A DNA stretch of 64,000 bases. Origin: Sycobia sp. Sy_11 (taxonomy: Eukaryota; Arthropoda; Insecta; Hymenoptera; Epichrysomallidae). Position numbers and translations under genes: made by a program. Positions 37,231 to 48,479 of the stretch are shown here, one piece after another. The DNA is taken from the NCBI GenBank assembly GCA_018907035.1, contig JACCIC010000035.1:1688001-1752000 (forward strand), read 5' to 3'. Position 1 is the stretch's first letter. Every line of letters begins with the position of its first letter. Below the pieces are notes generated by a model. The model ran no database searches, was not told the DNA's origin, and saw only the letters and a program-made list of their open reading frames with translations.

Positions 37231-38420
37231 AGCGCTTCCGCGAGAAATAATTACTGAATTTATTTAATTCGATTGATATAACCGGAGAAGATATAATTTT
37301 TCTGTTTTTTCTTAAAATGTTTATTATAGCATGTTTTATTTTCTAGCAATATTTGTTTGATAATATTTTATAAAAGATAGAAATTCATACTTTTAAGTGC
37401 AGGGAACTAATCATAAGCTCAAAGAGAACAAGAAGGAATCTATAATCTCAATTGCGTGATAAACAACATTGAATTACATGCTGTACTTTTATGGAACCTA
37501 TGTTTCATGCAATAACTTTTTTTTGTAATTTTGCTTCTCGCTTATCGAGTTTTCAATCTCTTTTTGCAAGCCATTGAACCATGACACTGTATTTCATGCC
37601 ATTAAGTATAAAATGTTTGCATAAATATTATTTACCTAAAATTAATTAAAAACTATATGTAAACGTCAAAGAGACATTCAAGATAAATTGCATTGATTAT
37701 TTGAATGACTCACGAACGCAAAAGCACGAAAAACTGCTTCCACACGCAAAATGTTCATTTCAATCGTGTATCTTTTATCTCAAAACCAAATGCTCGTTTT
37801 GATAAATAATATCATGCATAGTATCAATTGCTAATGGAGTATCAATTGTAATACGGTTTTAAGAATTTCACTGATGAAAAGAAGAGGTATAAAACAATAT
37901 AATTTCGAATATTTGAACGTAATTGGACAGACGCATAAATTGAATCTTTAAAACTTCGAAAACAAAACTTGGAAATTTTCGAACTTTTAAGAAGTTTTCG
38001 TTGACAATTAAAGAATGAAAAGTTAAAGATTTACCTTAATTCAGCTGAAAATTCGAATTTTCTTTTCCATAGTAAATTTAATTACCTTTTCGAAGTAAAA
38101 AGATTGCTCTTGAACAAGTTTGAATCCCAATGAACGCCTTATTTTTCTCAAGTAAATTTGATTTCGAGCAGTCTCGAAAACGCGAATCACAGAGTAAACT
38201 TGAGGTTTAATTTGAAAATGGTTTTTAAATAAATCGAGAGTGTCAAGACTTAATCTAGCTGAAAGAGTTACGTTAATTCTAACCTACGATGAAGAAAAAA
38301 ATATATATATAGTAACTCATTGACGAAGCGATATGAAGGTGTTTTTTTTTTTTTTTTGCTTCATTCGAATGGCAATGGACGTCGTAAATTGTTATGATTA
38401 GCGAGTCGCTCGCAATAACC
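37231..38420. other. AT-rich block, no gene seen
   Basis: Low-GC single-copy sequence ending in a T16 run at 38342. No gene or RNA recognised. Confidence 0.6.
38342..38357. repeat. T16 homopolymer
   Basis: Sixteen Ts. Confidence 0.95.
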
Positions 38421-38906
38421 AACAACTTTCAACGCTGAAATTAGCAGCTCGGAATACTCGGGCAGTAAAAAGAAGAAAACAAAGCACGACTCAGGCTTTT
38501 ACCATTGCTTCGAAATGGTCGCGCTCGGCCCGCTTCTCCCCTCCTTCGCTCTCGACTTTTTTCCGGGCGATGTACACGCGCGTATACATTCGCCGGACGT
38601 AGACGTGTGCACACGCGTAAGCCCCGGCATGAGGGTCGGGCGCGGGCTGGGACGTCGGGTAGTAAGTCGGAAAGGAGATGCAGATTGGACAACGGGCGAG
38701 GGCCGAACGGCCCCCGGTGCCCGCGCTTTTTCTCTCCTGTACTTTATCGTTTAATATTCAGAGTGGCCGTATAACCGAGTGAGCAGCGCGGCCGAGCACC
38801 CGGGGCAAATGCACGAGCGACGCGCGCGATTGCGCTAATTGTGCGTCCACGCGATTCGTTCTACTTATCCGACTGCTCGTTCCTTCTATCTTTCTCATTC
38901 CCCCTG

Positions 38907-38950
38907 CCTCTCTTTCTCTCCCTCTCTCTCTCTCTCTCTTTCTTTCTCTC
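38907..38950. repeat. imperfect (CT)n
   Basis: CT repeat with several T or C insertions. Confidence 0.9.
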
Positions 38951-39284
38951 AGCTCCTCCCCCCCCTCTCACGGCGCATATTTCTTATGCTCATTCGTCTA
39001 AGTCACAGCGACCAATTACTCCACGCGCTACACTATATTATACTCGTCGACACGCGAATGCGCCGGTTTTCGCGCACGCCACCGCGTGCATGAATTATTC
39101 ATCAGTCACAGGAGGGGGATGGGAGGGGCGGGGGGTCCCGAACACACGAGATTTTGTCGCGGCCAGCTAGTGGAAAAGATCATATTGTACGATAATAGGG
39201 TCTAAGCGTACGGGGCGCTGGGTGAAGAAAGGGAAAAGAAGGCGATTATTCGTTCGCGCGACGGACTTGATAAGCGCGGCTCTC

Positions 39285-39322
<38 letters not shown>
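39285..39322. repeat. (GA)n microsatellite
   Basis: GA repeat with one early T interruption. Confidence 0.95.
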
Positions 39323-39325
<3 letters not shown>

Positions 39326-40933
39326 TAACAATTGCCTTTATCTAAATGCCTCGCACATTTTGCGACTCATCTGTATGTGAGCGAGAATTTGCGGATAAAA
39401 CAAAAGGGCCCTGAGAAAACAGTCGGAATTAGGCGTACAGCTCGACGCCATGGATCCCTAGCCGCCGGGACAATGGAAACGAAGAGATAAAAATTTTATC
39501 CGATACAGTTGGAAGAAGGCAATCAGAGCGGTTTCGTCGTCGCGTCTTCGTTGACTCCTTCGCGCACGGCCCGGCGCGCCTTGTCCTTGCTCCCTTTCCT
39601 CCCGGTCGAGCTCCCGAGCATTGTTCGGCCGACGAGTCAGCAACTGCTCGCGGACGCGCGATAAAGTACAACGTCGATTGCGCAGCGTGGCGGAGTACAA
39701 AGGATCCGGGCCGGCGGGCGGGGGGTTAAATTAATTTCCCAGCGGGCGCGGAGTGTAAAAAAGTTCGAGTGGAGTGGGGGCCGGGGAGGGAGGATGGGCG
39801 GTTTGCAAAGAACTGGGTTCTGTGAAGATCGTCAACGAAGGCTATTCGCTTCGACGAGTAAATGAACTCGCAGTTCCGCTCCAACGGCCGAAGTGCGCGC
39901 GTGAATCCTATACATACATACCGACGTTCACGCATCGAACATACATACATTCATAGATATGTATATATGAAAGAGCGCGGCGCAATCAACCCGCGCGAAA
40001 TCGTCGTCGCAGAGAGCACGAGGTCTCCCCCCTCCCCACCCATCCCGCACGTTGCGAAACAATCGGCTGCCGATAAGCTCGGCTGGCATTGTGTGCGCGC
40101 CCCTCGACGTCGCTGCGTCGCGATACTTTCAATTACGAATATAATGTTAATTGCGACGGGAACGCGCGCTCGCGTCAGCTCTCCCTTTTTCCACTTCCAG
40201 GGACTCTGCGCCTGTTCGTCGCGGTGGCTGTGCGCCCGTCAGCGAGTGTCGGTCTATCTCTGTCTCTCAGCGTCCCCCTCACTCGCGTCTACATGCATTA
40301 CTCGAGCGGGCGAACAATCGATACCTCGGCGCCCGCGCGCGACTATAGGACACCGGGTTCTTATCCCGACCCTTTATAATGTTTGCTTTCGGATGATTCC
40401 ACTCGGCGAGGGCCGCGCGAGGGGAAGTAACTTTTGGCCTCGCCCTCCACCTCCACCTCCTCCTCCCTCCCGTCCATCTGCCGCTCTTCAAACTTTTAGC
40501 TCGTGCATTAGGGGTAGGCGAGGGGGCAGGGCGAGTGTGCAGGGCTCGACGAGAGGCCCTTTTGGGTAATCGAGACGGTGCCGCGCGGTTGCCGCTACCC
40601 TATAAGCGTGTAATTCGATAAGAGGATTCTGTGCAGCGCGAGTGGCCGAACGTTCCGGCAAATAAGAGTCCGAGGCACGCATCACACATAGTCCATCGAT
40701 CCGAGCGCCGGGGCTCCTGTTCTCCGGCCCCCTGGCCGCCGAGCCCCGAGCCCCGAGCACACCCCCCACCCCATCTACCGCTCGAGACTCGCGAAAAGGG
40801 CTCCCATACGATCCGGAGCCGCATCTCCGTATAACGATACCCACGGACACGGGCCGGCGATCCGAGCCGAGGAATTCGACGGGCCGCTGTGTGCTTAGCA
40901 GGAGCGAAGGCGAACGCGCGCGAGCGGCCGAGG

Positions 40934-40985
40934 ATGCGCCCCGCCCGCCGCCCCCTCCCCAACGCCGACCCCTTCCAGCGCGGCA
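40934..40985 (+). other. candidate short first coding exon
   Basis: An ATG at 40934 opens a 17-codon reading, MRPARRPLPNADPFQRG, that reaches CGGCAG|gtgagc, a good donor at 40986. The reading frame extends open upstream to about 40834. It lies in a CpG-dense block, where first exons and promoters are often found. Composition alone could produce this, and no TATA or initiator is convincing. Confidence 0.12.
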
Positions 40986-41067
40986 GGTGAGCGAAATTGC
41001 TGGAGTGCATCCTGGAAATTAGCGGAGATCCGATCCATCATCCCTGGAATTACACCGTTGCCACTCG

Positions 41068-41082
41068 CCCCCCCCCCCCCCC
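41068..41082. repeat. C15 homopolymer
   Basis: Fifteen Cs. Confidence 0.95.
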
Positions 41083-41432
41083 GAGCCGGGGATCGACGTA
41101 TTTTGCCTCGCTCGGGCGGAGGGGTGACGAGGGGTCGGCCGAAGCCCCTCCGACCCCGGCCACTGGCGGCGCCATCGCCACCGCCCCGAGAATCGGTGCG
41201 GATTTATACGGAAAGCCGATACTCGCCGCCCAGCACCTCCGGCCGACGCTGTTTCCTACATATGTTATGCCGTAATAATAACAAATGGAAACGGAGTTGT
41301 CGCTGACCACTGACGGCCGTTCCTTCATCGTCCACTCCGCCTCCCGCCACCCGTTCGCTCTTATTCTCGCGTGCTTCGTGCTTGTGCTGCGCAGTTTGAT
41401 ACGTATGTACTGTAAACACACGCACACCTATG

Positions 41433-41436
<4 letters not shown>

Positions 41437-41485
<49 letters not shown>
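41437..41485. repeat. (TA)n microsatellite
   Basis: Perfect repeat of about 49 bases. Confidence 0.95.
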
Positions 41486-41488
<3 letters not shown>

Positions 41489-41735
41489 GTTAATTTGCAC
41501 CGTATATATCACGTGGAATGCTCATTTCGAGTCGTTTTCCCGCGCTCTTACTAATTGCATCCATGCAATATATTGCAATATATATATATAAGCATTATCC
41601 ACTTTATATAATATCAAATTGCAGTAATTAAGCAAAGAATTTCATTATGAGAAAAGATAACGATAATAACGGACATAATTCTTTACACTCTCTCGTAATG
41701 TTAGCTGATAATGCAAAACTGGCGTAAAGTTGGCT

Positions 41736-41738
<3 letters not shown>

Positions 41739-41776
<38 letters not shown>
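41739..41776. repeat. (GT)n microsatellite
   Basis: Perfect GT repeat, followed by a few TA units. Confidence 0.95.
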
Positions 41777-41781
<5 letters not shown>

Positions 41782-42401
41782 CACTTTAGTAAGCTCTCCT
41801 GTAATTCAAAGTAGAGTTCCGTGAAATATGATTGATCTCGCGCAACCTCTAAACCCTTATCAATGAGACTGAGGGAAAAAAGCACTAGCTTCCGACCGTA
41901 TAGAAAGCCGTAAATCCCCGTGTTTCGGTTAATGCCGAAAAATAGCCCTGATAACATTCGCTTTAATCCCCCGTATACGGAGTCCCAGAAATAAGCCAAT
42001 CATCGTCGGCTTAATAAGACGTCTGCTCGGCCGGCCGTCGAGGGCGCCGTTACGCGCTCGAGCTTCCATCTATTATTCGCGGCGATTACGCTGTGCAGGC
42101 TCGCGCGCTGGAGGCCCCGGATACCAATGCGAAGATCTCCACTCGCGATAAATCGACTATTGCTAGGAAATTACCGTGCGATCGATGTCTGTCGGGGTGC
42201 GCGCGTGTGTTTATACACGAGGTCGCGAATAGGGATGGGAAAAGGGGCGGGCGAGTGTAGGGAAACTGACAGCGAGCGCCGGCAGTCCCGCAGCGCCGCG
42301 CCGCCCCCGCTCGCCGCGCCGTGGAAGCGCAGATCGAATCATGAATCTCCGCTGTACAAGAGACGCGCACGTCCTCTCCATCCTCTCCGCTCCGTGTTTA
42401 C

Positions 42402-42434
42402 CTTTGTCTGAATTTGCAAAAGTTCGCAAATATC
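42402..42434 (-). other. candidate 33-nt in-frame microexon
   Basis: On the minus strand an acceptor-like gaattctgtgcag precedes 33 bases ending ACAAAG|gtaaac, a fair donor. The phase-0 frame is fully open and reads DICELLQIQTK, eleven codons, so it could be included or skipped without shifting a frame. The pyrimidine tract is weak. It lies at the boundary of the GC-rich block near 42.0-42.4 kb. The peptide is not recognised. Confidence 0.15.
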
Positions 42435-43600
42435 CTGCACAGAATTCACGTGCGCGTTTCTGATGCGCGACTCGTGTGTATTTTCCATATATACGGCAAA
42501 ATATAATGACCGCGTTCTGATATAAAATGAAGGGTATTCTTACTCTGTTGCTCTCTTTCATTTTTTTTTTATTTCACGACGCATGGAATTTCCTCGGACG
42601 ATAAATCATAGGAAACGATTTTAAATTAACTTAAACAATCTTATCTGAAAAGAGGCCGGGATTTATGCTTTGCTCCTTTGCCGCGGCCTAACTAGTTTTA
42701 TATTATATATATATATATACGAAAGGGCGAAAGTTCATAACTCATAAAGTATATAATCGCAGCGTTACTTATACCACAAGAAGAAAAAAAAACTCTAGAT
42801 GATATTAATATCCCGATAAAGTTGTGGAGCGAGTAATATTGATTTCGTTAATTCCGAAAAATAGAGTATATTTTATATTTCGGCAATTTATATGAAATAA
42901 ACAATTATAAATATAGTATAAGCATAATTAATTGATAAAAATCATTGCTGTGCGATTGTTTCGTAAAAAATTCATCAATATTTTCCCCCGACGCGAGCAA
43001 TGCGCATTTCGGAGATTATTCTGATTTAAGCGCTAGTAAATACGTAATCGGTCAATTGTGACAGTGTAGCATTTGGAAAACACGGGATTGTCCGACGGTG
43101 GAAATGCGTAGTATTAAAAAAAAAAAAAAAAAAAGGGAAATTTCAGGCGTCTATTCGGGTGAAATAATATCGAGCGAATTGCCAGTTTGTCCAATGAGAA
43201 ACTTCGTCCAACGACAAAAGCTTAAATGTTACAAAAAAAAAGGTTGATTAGCATTGTTATATTGACGGGCAAAACGATAAAATGAATATTTAAACGCGCT
43301 CGTTTTCAAGATGCAATTATAAAGAGGAAAAATACGTATCTTGTAAAATAAAGTTTTATTCTTCTTTTTTTATACATTAAAAATATTTGCCTGGCCCCCT
43401 GTCTTCTCCATAAATTACTTCGGCATAATCTGACTAAAACCGTTTTATGCGATTATCGATCGATATTTTACAACTAGTCGCTCGCTCTTAATATCCGGAT
43501 GTAAATTTTCCCATATTTTTTTTCATATTTCTTCAGTTTTTCATAAAAGCTCTTTCCCCGAATTACTCGTAAGCCATTATTCTTCACTTTGGCCCTTTCC
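42435..43600. other. AT-rich block, no gene seen
   Basis: AT-rich with a short (TA)n at 42705 and an A19 run at 43116. Nothing else recognised. Confidence 0.6.
43116..43134. repeat. A19 homopolymer
   Basis: Nineteen As. Confidence 0.95.
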
Positions 43601-43708
43601 TTAAATGCGAGTGGAAGTCTTCTCTCCCCCTCTCGCTCAACAACCCTTATTCACCTCTCTTACCATCTCAGACGCAGATGCATACTATATACCAAGACTC
43701 TGCGTGTG

Positions 43709-43714
<6 letters not shown>

Positions 43715-43752
<38 letters not shown>
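43715..43752. repeat. (CT)n microsatellite
   Basis: Perfect CT repeat. Confidence 0.95.
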
Positions 43753-43758
<6 letters not shown>

Positions 43759-44030
43759 GCCTCTCGGGCTGCATCTTGCCCAGAATCGATTGTGTGTTAT
43801 CAGCTCGGAATGTAGATAAGCCCGGAGGACAAGAGGAGGGGTCAGGGAGCGGGCAGCTGTCGGTCGGCTATTTACTGGGACTTTGCCAGCGTTAACCCGC
43901 TCTGAAAGAATTTAAAGCGCAGCAGAAAGGAAGGGGGAGAAAGAATACGCGTACCTATATACAAGCCAAAAGGGAAGAAGAAGGAAGGGAGAGCAGCAGC
44001 GCGAGAAGCGATGGAGCTTTTTTGCGTTCA

Positions 44031-44042
44031 CCCCCCCCCCCC
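44031..44042. repeat. C12 homopolymer
   Basis: Twelve Cs; a G10 run lies at 44439-44448. Confidence 0.95.
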
Positions 44043-44570
44043 GGTGGCTTGCGCGACATTTAACTTATATATTCGAGGCTATACCAGTAAAGATCTCCGA
44101 ATCGATTTGTCGTAAATTACTATTCGCGCGTTTCCGAGCAAGGACCATACATACATTTGTACACACGCGCATACATATATGTATACTCGATCTTCGATTA
44201 ATAATAGTCCTACGTAGCCCCTTATTGTTTAACATTTGTCGACGATATTTTATCGAGGGAAAATTCAACGGCGCGATTCAGTTTCAAACTGTCGTGATCG
44301 TTACTTGGCAAAGAAATCCCCCTTGCCCTCCACCATTTTCGGTCTTGGAGAGCGCGCATCGCGACAGCCCAGCTACAGCGGTATGCTTCTATGAAAAGTT
44401 TCTCCCTACAATTACATCACTGCTTTAATTGCCCCACAGGGGGGGGGGACTGAATTCCGCAATAGTTCCGCGCTGGGAGGGCGACATACGTATAACGCGA
44501 GCAGGGGAAAAACTCGAAGAACTTTCCCACCTGCTGCCGGAGTCACCGCTACAAAGAGGGAAGTCACGAA

Positions 44571-44573
<3 letters not shown>

Positions 44574-44604
<31 letters not shown>
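44574..44604. repeat. (GA)n microsatellite
   Basis: Perfect GA repeat. Confidence 0.95.
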
Positions 44605-44609
<5 letters not shown>

Positions 44610-45069
44610 TCACAGAAGCTGTATATGGGCGTTCCGGTTCGTTGAGGTCCTCAAAAGAGTCTCATCTCGGCGCGCGGGCCAACGACTCAGGCGCAATTTA
44701 CCCAAAACGGCATCGCACGGGAGCGCGGGCGAGGGTGGAACGGACCGGCGGGGGAGCCGGAGGAGGCGGAGACCGAGGCTCCAGCACGGCGTAAAGACAG
44801 GGCGTGTGTGCGGGCGGCATTAACTAACCCGTCGCGCAAGCCATCAGCGCGACCGAGTGGCATGAGCAGAGGAGTAGGTGGGGGATGGAGGGGGCTCAGC
44901 TGCTAGGCGGGCATCCGGAGCCTGGGCGAATCCGGCCCGCACCGCAAAAGTTTAGCGAGCCGAGGCATAATTGTTTGCCTACGAATTGTTGCTAGTTAAA
45001 GTGGAAAGTTGCGCGGATAGCTCGACGGGTGGAAAGGCCCTCGCGCTGCGGGAGAAGGGCGCGGAGGGT

Positions 45070-45081
45070 GGGGGGGGGGGG
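45070..45081. repeat. G12 homopolymer
   Basis: Twelve Gs. Confidence 0.95.
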
Positions 45082-45345
45082 TGAGAGAGTGGCTGCATTA
45101 AGTGGGCGTGCTCGGGGCCGCTTCTGGCTTAAGCGCCGACCTACCCCCCCACACCCCCGCCCGACAAGCCCGCGGCAGGGAGACGCGCATTACGATCGCG
45201 CCGGATCGGTCTTTGGCCGGGGAGGCCGAGAGCGAGGGGACCCCGCCGCGGTTTCGTCGGGCGGCGCGCGCGGCCTTTTAGCCATCGAAGCTTCGCGCCG
45301 GGGCGCTGAGTGCGCCGAGAGTCGTTTCGCGATCGCGCCTTTCTC

Positions 45346-45346
<1 letters not shown>

Positions 45347-45402
<56 letters not shown>
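45347..45402. repeat. (TA)n microsatellite
   Basis: Perfect repeat of about 56 bases, the longest TA array here. Confidence 0.95.
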
Positions 45403-45405
<3 letters not shown>

Positions 45406-45708
45406 GAGGAAGAAGTCGATGGAAAAGAGCGATGGCGTACCCGCCTCCTTAATCCAAAAAGGACTTTGCCGAACTTTTCAACTTCTTAATCATTCGCGAT
45501 TACGTCGAAAGACTCGCGGAGAGGGCGCAGGCACGCTGGGAACGGCCGAGGCGTAACTTTCGCATGCTCTCCCTCTCTCTCTCTCTATACCTTTCTCTCT
45601 CGAACTTTATCGATTTCTTTTTCATTATTTCTCCACTCGGCTTGCTTGCCCGCACACATTCACCTCCCGATTTGACTTTTTTGAGCAACACCGCAGCGCA
45701 AATTTAAA

Positions 45709-45712
<4 letters not shown>

Positions 45713-45750
<38 letters not shown>
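45713..45750. repeat. (TA)n microsatellite
   Basis: Perfect repeat of about 38 bases. Confidence 0.95.
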
Positions 45751-45751
<1 letters not shown>

Positions 45752-46280
45752 GTAATGGAGGAGGACGGTTGGATTTAATTGGAATTGATTTAATCGTATT
45801 TTACTCCTTTGTTACAAGAATGGCTCGCTTGCCAAGTCGATTAAACTTAAGTCGGTTTGGAATTTTCTTTTTACTATTAGTACCAGATCAGCTAATAAGC
45901 GCTTATATTTGAAACAAACGTCTATTATAATAATGATTAACGCCTCCAAATCCGAAAAACAACATTGTTGAATGCTTATTCGATTAAAATAATATTAATA
46001 CAATTAAAATAGAGTTTTCAAAATACCGTACACGAGATTTTTCATCTATCTGTGGATTTATCGGCAGCGTGAAAAACCTTTTGTACAATTCTTCACAGAC
46101 ATGTTTTTCCAACGAGATCGCAAAGTTCTCGTAATGGATTTCTGAAACTTTAAGTACGTGCCAAGTCGCTGCTAATGCCCAAAAAACAATACGAACAACA
46201 TTAATTAGCGAAACGATGGAGGGGAGGGGGAGAAAAAACCCAGACATTAAATCTGTGTCATATCGACCTGTAATTCCGAC
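45751..46280. other. AT-rich block, no gene seen
   Basis: Low-GC sequence between two GC-rich blocks. Nothing recognised. Confidence 0.6.
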
Positions 46281-46985
46281 AGTATTATCTTGCCGAAGAT
46301 TCGACCAATAAATATCGCCCGCGCCGTCCCGAGAGAGATATCAGTTCTCCGCCCCCGGTACAACCCCCACCCCCCCCGCCCCGGGTCACGGAGAAAAATC
46401 GAAGGCAGCCCGAGAGAAGGACGAAATCGACTCGGACGAGGAGGAAGCCGAGTAGCAGTGTCGCGGCCGTGTGTCCCTCCTCGCCCGGCCTTTAATCGAA
46501 CGAGCTTCATACACCGGCCACGGCGTGGGTGGGTGGGTCATTGGTCCGGAGACTATTTTCTACGCTCGCTCCGGCCGCGGGACGCGGGGATTCCGGCACG
46601 ATCCCTCTGTCGCCCGCTTCCGAGGTACAAGCGACGGCGCGGCGCGGCGCGGCGCCGGGCTTTCGGGCTCCCTGCCAGACCGTCCTCGCCCCCCCCCCAC
46701 CCCCACCTCCCACGTGTGAAAACCCCGTTTCTACTCCCTGGGGCCCGCGTAGCGCTAACGCCTCGCCTCCTGCAACGTTGTGCGCGCGCGTACGAGGCTC
46801 TGTTTCGACTCTATCGGCTCCAGCGCCCTGTAAACGCTCGTTCCGCTTGAACGTATGCCAAAATGCTGCGAGGATAGCAGTCCATGTATAAAGGGATATA
46901 CAGTCTCTTTGGTCGGCCGGGGGCGCGGGCACACCGCACGTGCTGTACCGCGCAACGTGAGAGCTGCGTGCTTAGAACAATAAAC
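46281..46985. other. CpG-rich island
   Basis: Highly GC-rich. A 186-codon plus frame, a 120-codon plus frame and a 141-codon minus frame all overlap here, as expected from few stops. No domain recognised. Confidence 0.5.
46689..46698. repeat. C10 homopolymer
   Basis: Ten Cs. Confidence 0.95.
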
Positions 46986-46988
46986 GCG

Positions 46989-47019
<31 letters not shown>

Positions 47020-47023
47020 TATA

Positions 47024-47093
<70 letters not shown>
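46989..47093. repeat. compound (AT)n(TG)n array
   Basis: AT units to 47024 (one early G interruption), then a perfect (TG)34 to 47093. This is the longest simple repeat in the window. Confidence 0.95.
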
Positions 47094-47095
<2 letters not shown>

Positions 47096-48400
47096 CGGTA
47101 TACGAAACGAGCAGTGTATACCCAGCTCGCGTCCGCGAAAAGCTTCTTGGTCCGTAGTCCACGAGATCTAACGGATCAGTGAGGGTTTGCTAAATGCAAA
47201 TATTAGAGTATAAAATTTTTTTTATAAATTCAATATCACTTAAAAAGTTTTTTTAGCAATGTTGAAAGTCGGTAAAATCTCGATGAACGATAAATTCAGG
47301 GTTTTACAAAGAAAACTAGTAGTCACTTTTGATAAAAAATCTTATTATCTATGTTTATTGTGTAAATGTAGCAACAGCCGTAGGATCAAACTTTTTTTGT
47401 ATCGACAAGGGCCCAACATTTGTTGAACAAAGTTTTCGTTAAGCCATCATCTTTCTACAGTTAGTTTTTATTTTTTGTTCTACTATCTCACTCTGAATAG
47501 ACAAAGATTTTTTCAACTCCAACCTTTTTTGTCCATATATTTATCCATCTTTTTCAGAAACTACTTTTTCTCCTCGATTGCGATTTGAAATAAGTACAAG
47601 AAATAACTTCTTTTATAGTTTGAAAAACCCACCCCACATTCTGAGTATCGTCCAGATGTTTTCATCGTTTGTGTTGTAACTTTACTTATGAAGTTTTCTA
47701 ATTCAAATTTGTCAAATTATTCTATCAAATACTTAAAATTATAGTCATTTTTTATTAAAGTTAAAATATTAAAGTTATTTTTTAATACACTTAAAGTAGA
47801 GTCGATTAAGATAAATTATTTTTGCTCAAACATTTTTGTGAAATTTAGTTTGACATTATTTTACAGACACTAAAACTTGTAATTAATACAAAAATAGAAA
47901 AAGAAATGGTAGACATACACTCTGTCAATCGCATTTATGAATAAAATTGCCTTTGACTAGTGAATGGTATAAATCTGAAAATGTTTCGACCTCTTTTGAA
48001 ATATCAATCATAACCGTATAATAATAATAATGTTCTCCCAAACATGAAGGCTACACATTTTCAAATAAAATTTAACTTGAAGTCAACTTATCAACTTTTA
48101 TATAGACTTTGAAACATTTTCTTTTATTTTCACGCGTATAACACTATACGAACGCATCAAAATTAATTTAATATTTATTGAAATATATGAATGGCGTTTC
48201 GATACGATTTAAAAACGAAACGCTGGACCGTTAGAAACAAATATAAATGGCAATATATTTCCGCCCCAGTTGAGATTAATTGTCGCGCGGACAGCTCGAT
48301 ATTTTCCTTGACAACGCATTTATCAGTATCTGGAGTATCATCGAGGAGACGCGCGCGCAAACAAGCTGCAATACCAATCGGAATTAATAACGATTAGAGA
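47094..48400. other. AT-rich block upstream of the candidate 43-nt exon
   Basis: Low-GC sequence. A 39-codon open stretch on the minus strand (ending near 47570) gives an ordinary peptide but has no supporting signals. No GoLoco-type core that would continue the 48412 exon was found here. Confidence 0.55.
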
Positions 48401-48411
48401 GGCCCGCTTAC

Positions 48412-48454
48412 CTTTCGACAGCAAGTCGTAAAATTCATCGCTCCGTAATACGTT
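48412..48454 (-). other. candidate 43-nt internal coding exon
   Basis: This short segment has good splice signals at both ends on the minus strand. Upstream is a pyrimidine-rich stretch ending in cgcag. Downstream the exon ends AAAG and is followed by gtaagc, close to the donor consensus. One frame is fully open and reads NVLRSDEFYDLLSK, entering in phase 0 and leaving after one base of the next codon. A second frame (TYYGAMNFTTCCRK) is also open; the third has a stop. The acidic-F-Y-D-L-L-x-K pattern resembles the start of a GoLoco (GPR) motif, which normally continues with a Q-S/G-x-R-x-D-D/E-Q-R core. I did not find that core nearby, so the likeness is weak inference. If real, it belongs to a minus-strand gene with long introns. 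It could still be chance. Confidence 0.3.
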
Positions 48455-48479
48455 CTGCGATAATGTAAATATAGAGGAA

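Larger units (their letters stand above)
38421..40933. other. long CpG-rich block
   Basis: CpG-dense through most of its length, with CT and GA tracts. A 235-codon plus frame (39862-40569) is the longest on this strand. It contains an acceptor-like ccacttccag near 40200, is rich in Arg, Pro and Ser, and has no recognisable domain. Confidence 0.5.
40986..42400. other. GC-rich, then mixed block with arrays
   Basis: Contains C15, (TA)n and (GT)n tracts. 41556-41580 carries nested ATTGCA inverted repeats. Open frames up to 136 codons overlap on both strands; no gene recognised. Confidence 0.5.
43753..45340. other. GC-rich block
   Basis: Becomes strongly CpG-rich after about 44600, with C12, G10 and G12 runs. 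A 175-codon plus frame at 45029-45556 runs into the (TA)n array, giving a Tyr-Ile repeat, and is not a gene. Confidence 0.5.

Noticed and set aside
39862..40569. 235-codon plus-strand open frame
   Set aside because: Low-complexity Arg/Pro/Ser peptide with no domain, in CpG-rich sequence; an internal acceptor-like site has no matching donor.
46262..46290. TAATACTGTC on the minus strand, the 5' part of miR-8
   Set aside because: The match ends after ten bases and there is no hairpin partner arm nearby.
47200..47700. AT-rich stretch considered as a decayed DNA transposon
   Set aside because: No terminal inverted repeats, target-site duplication or transposase motif could be seen.
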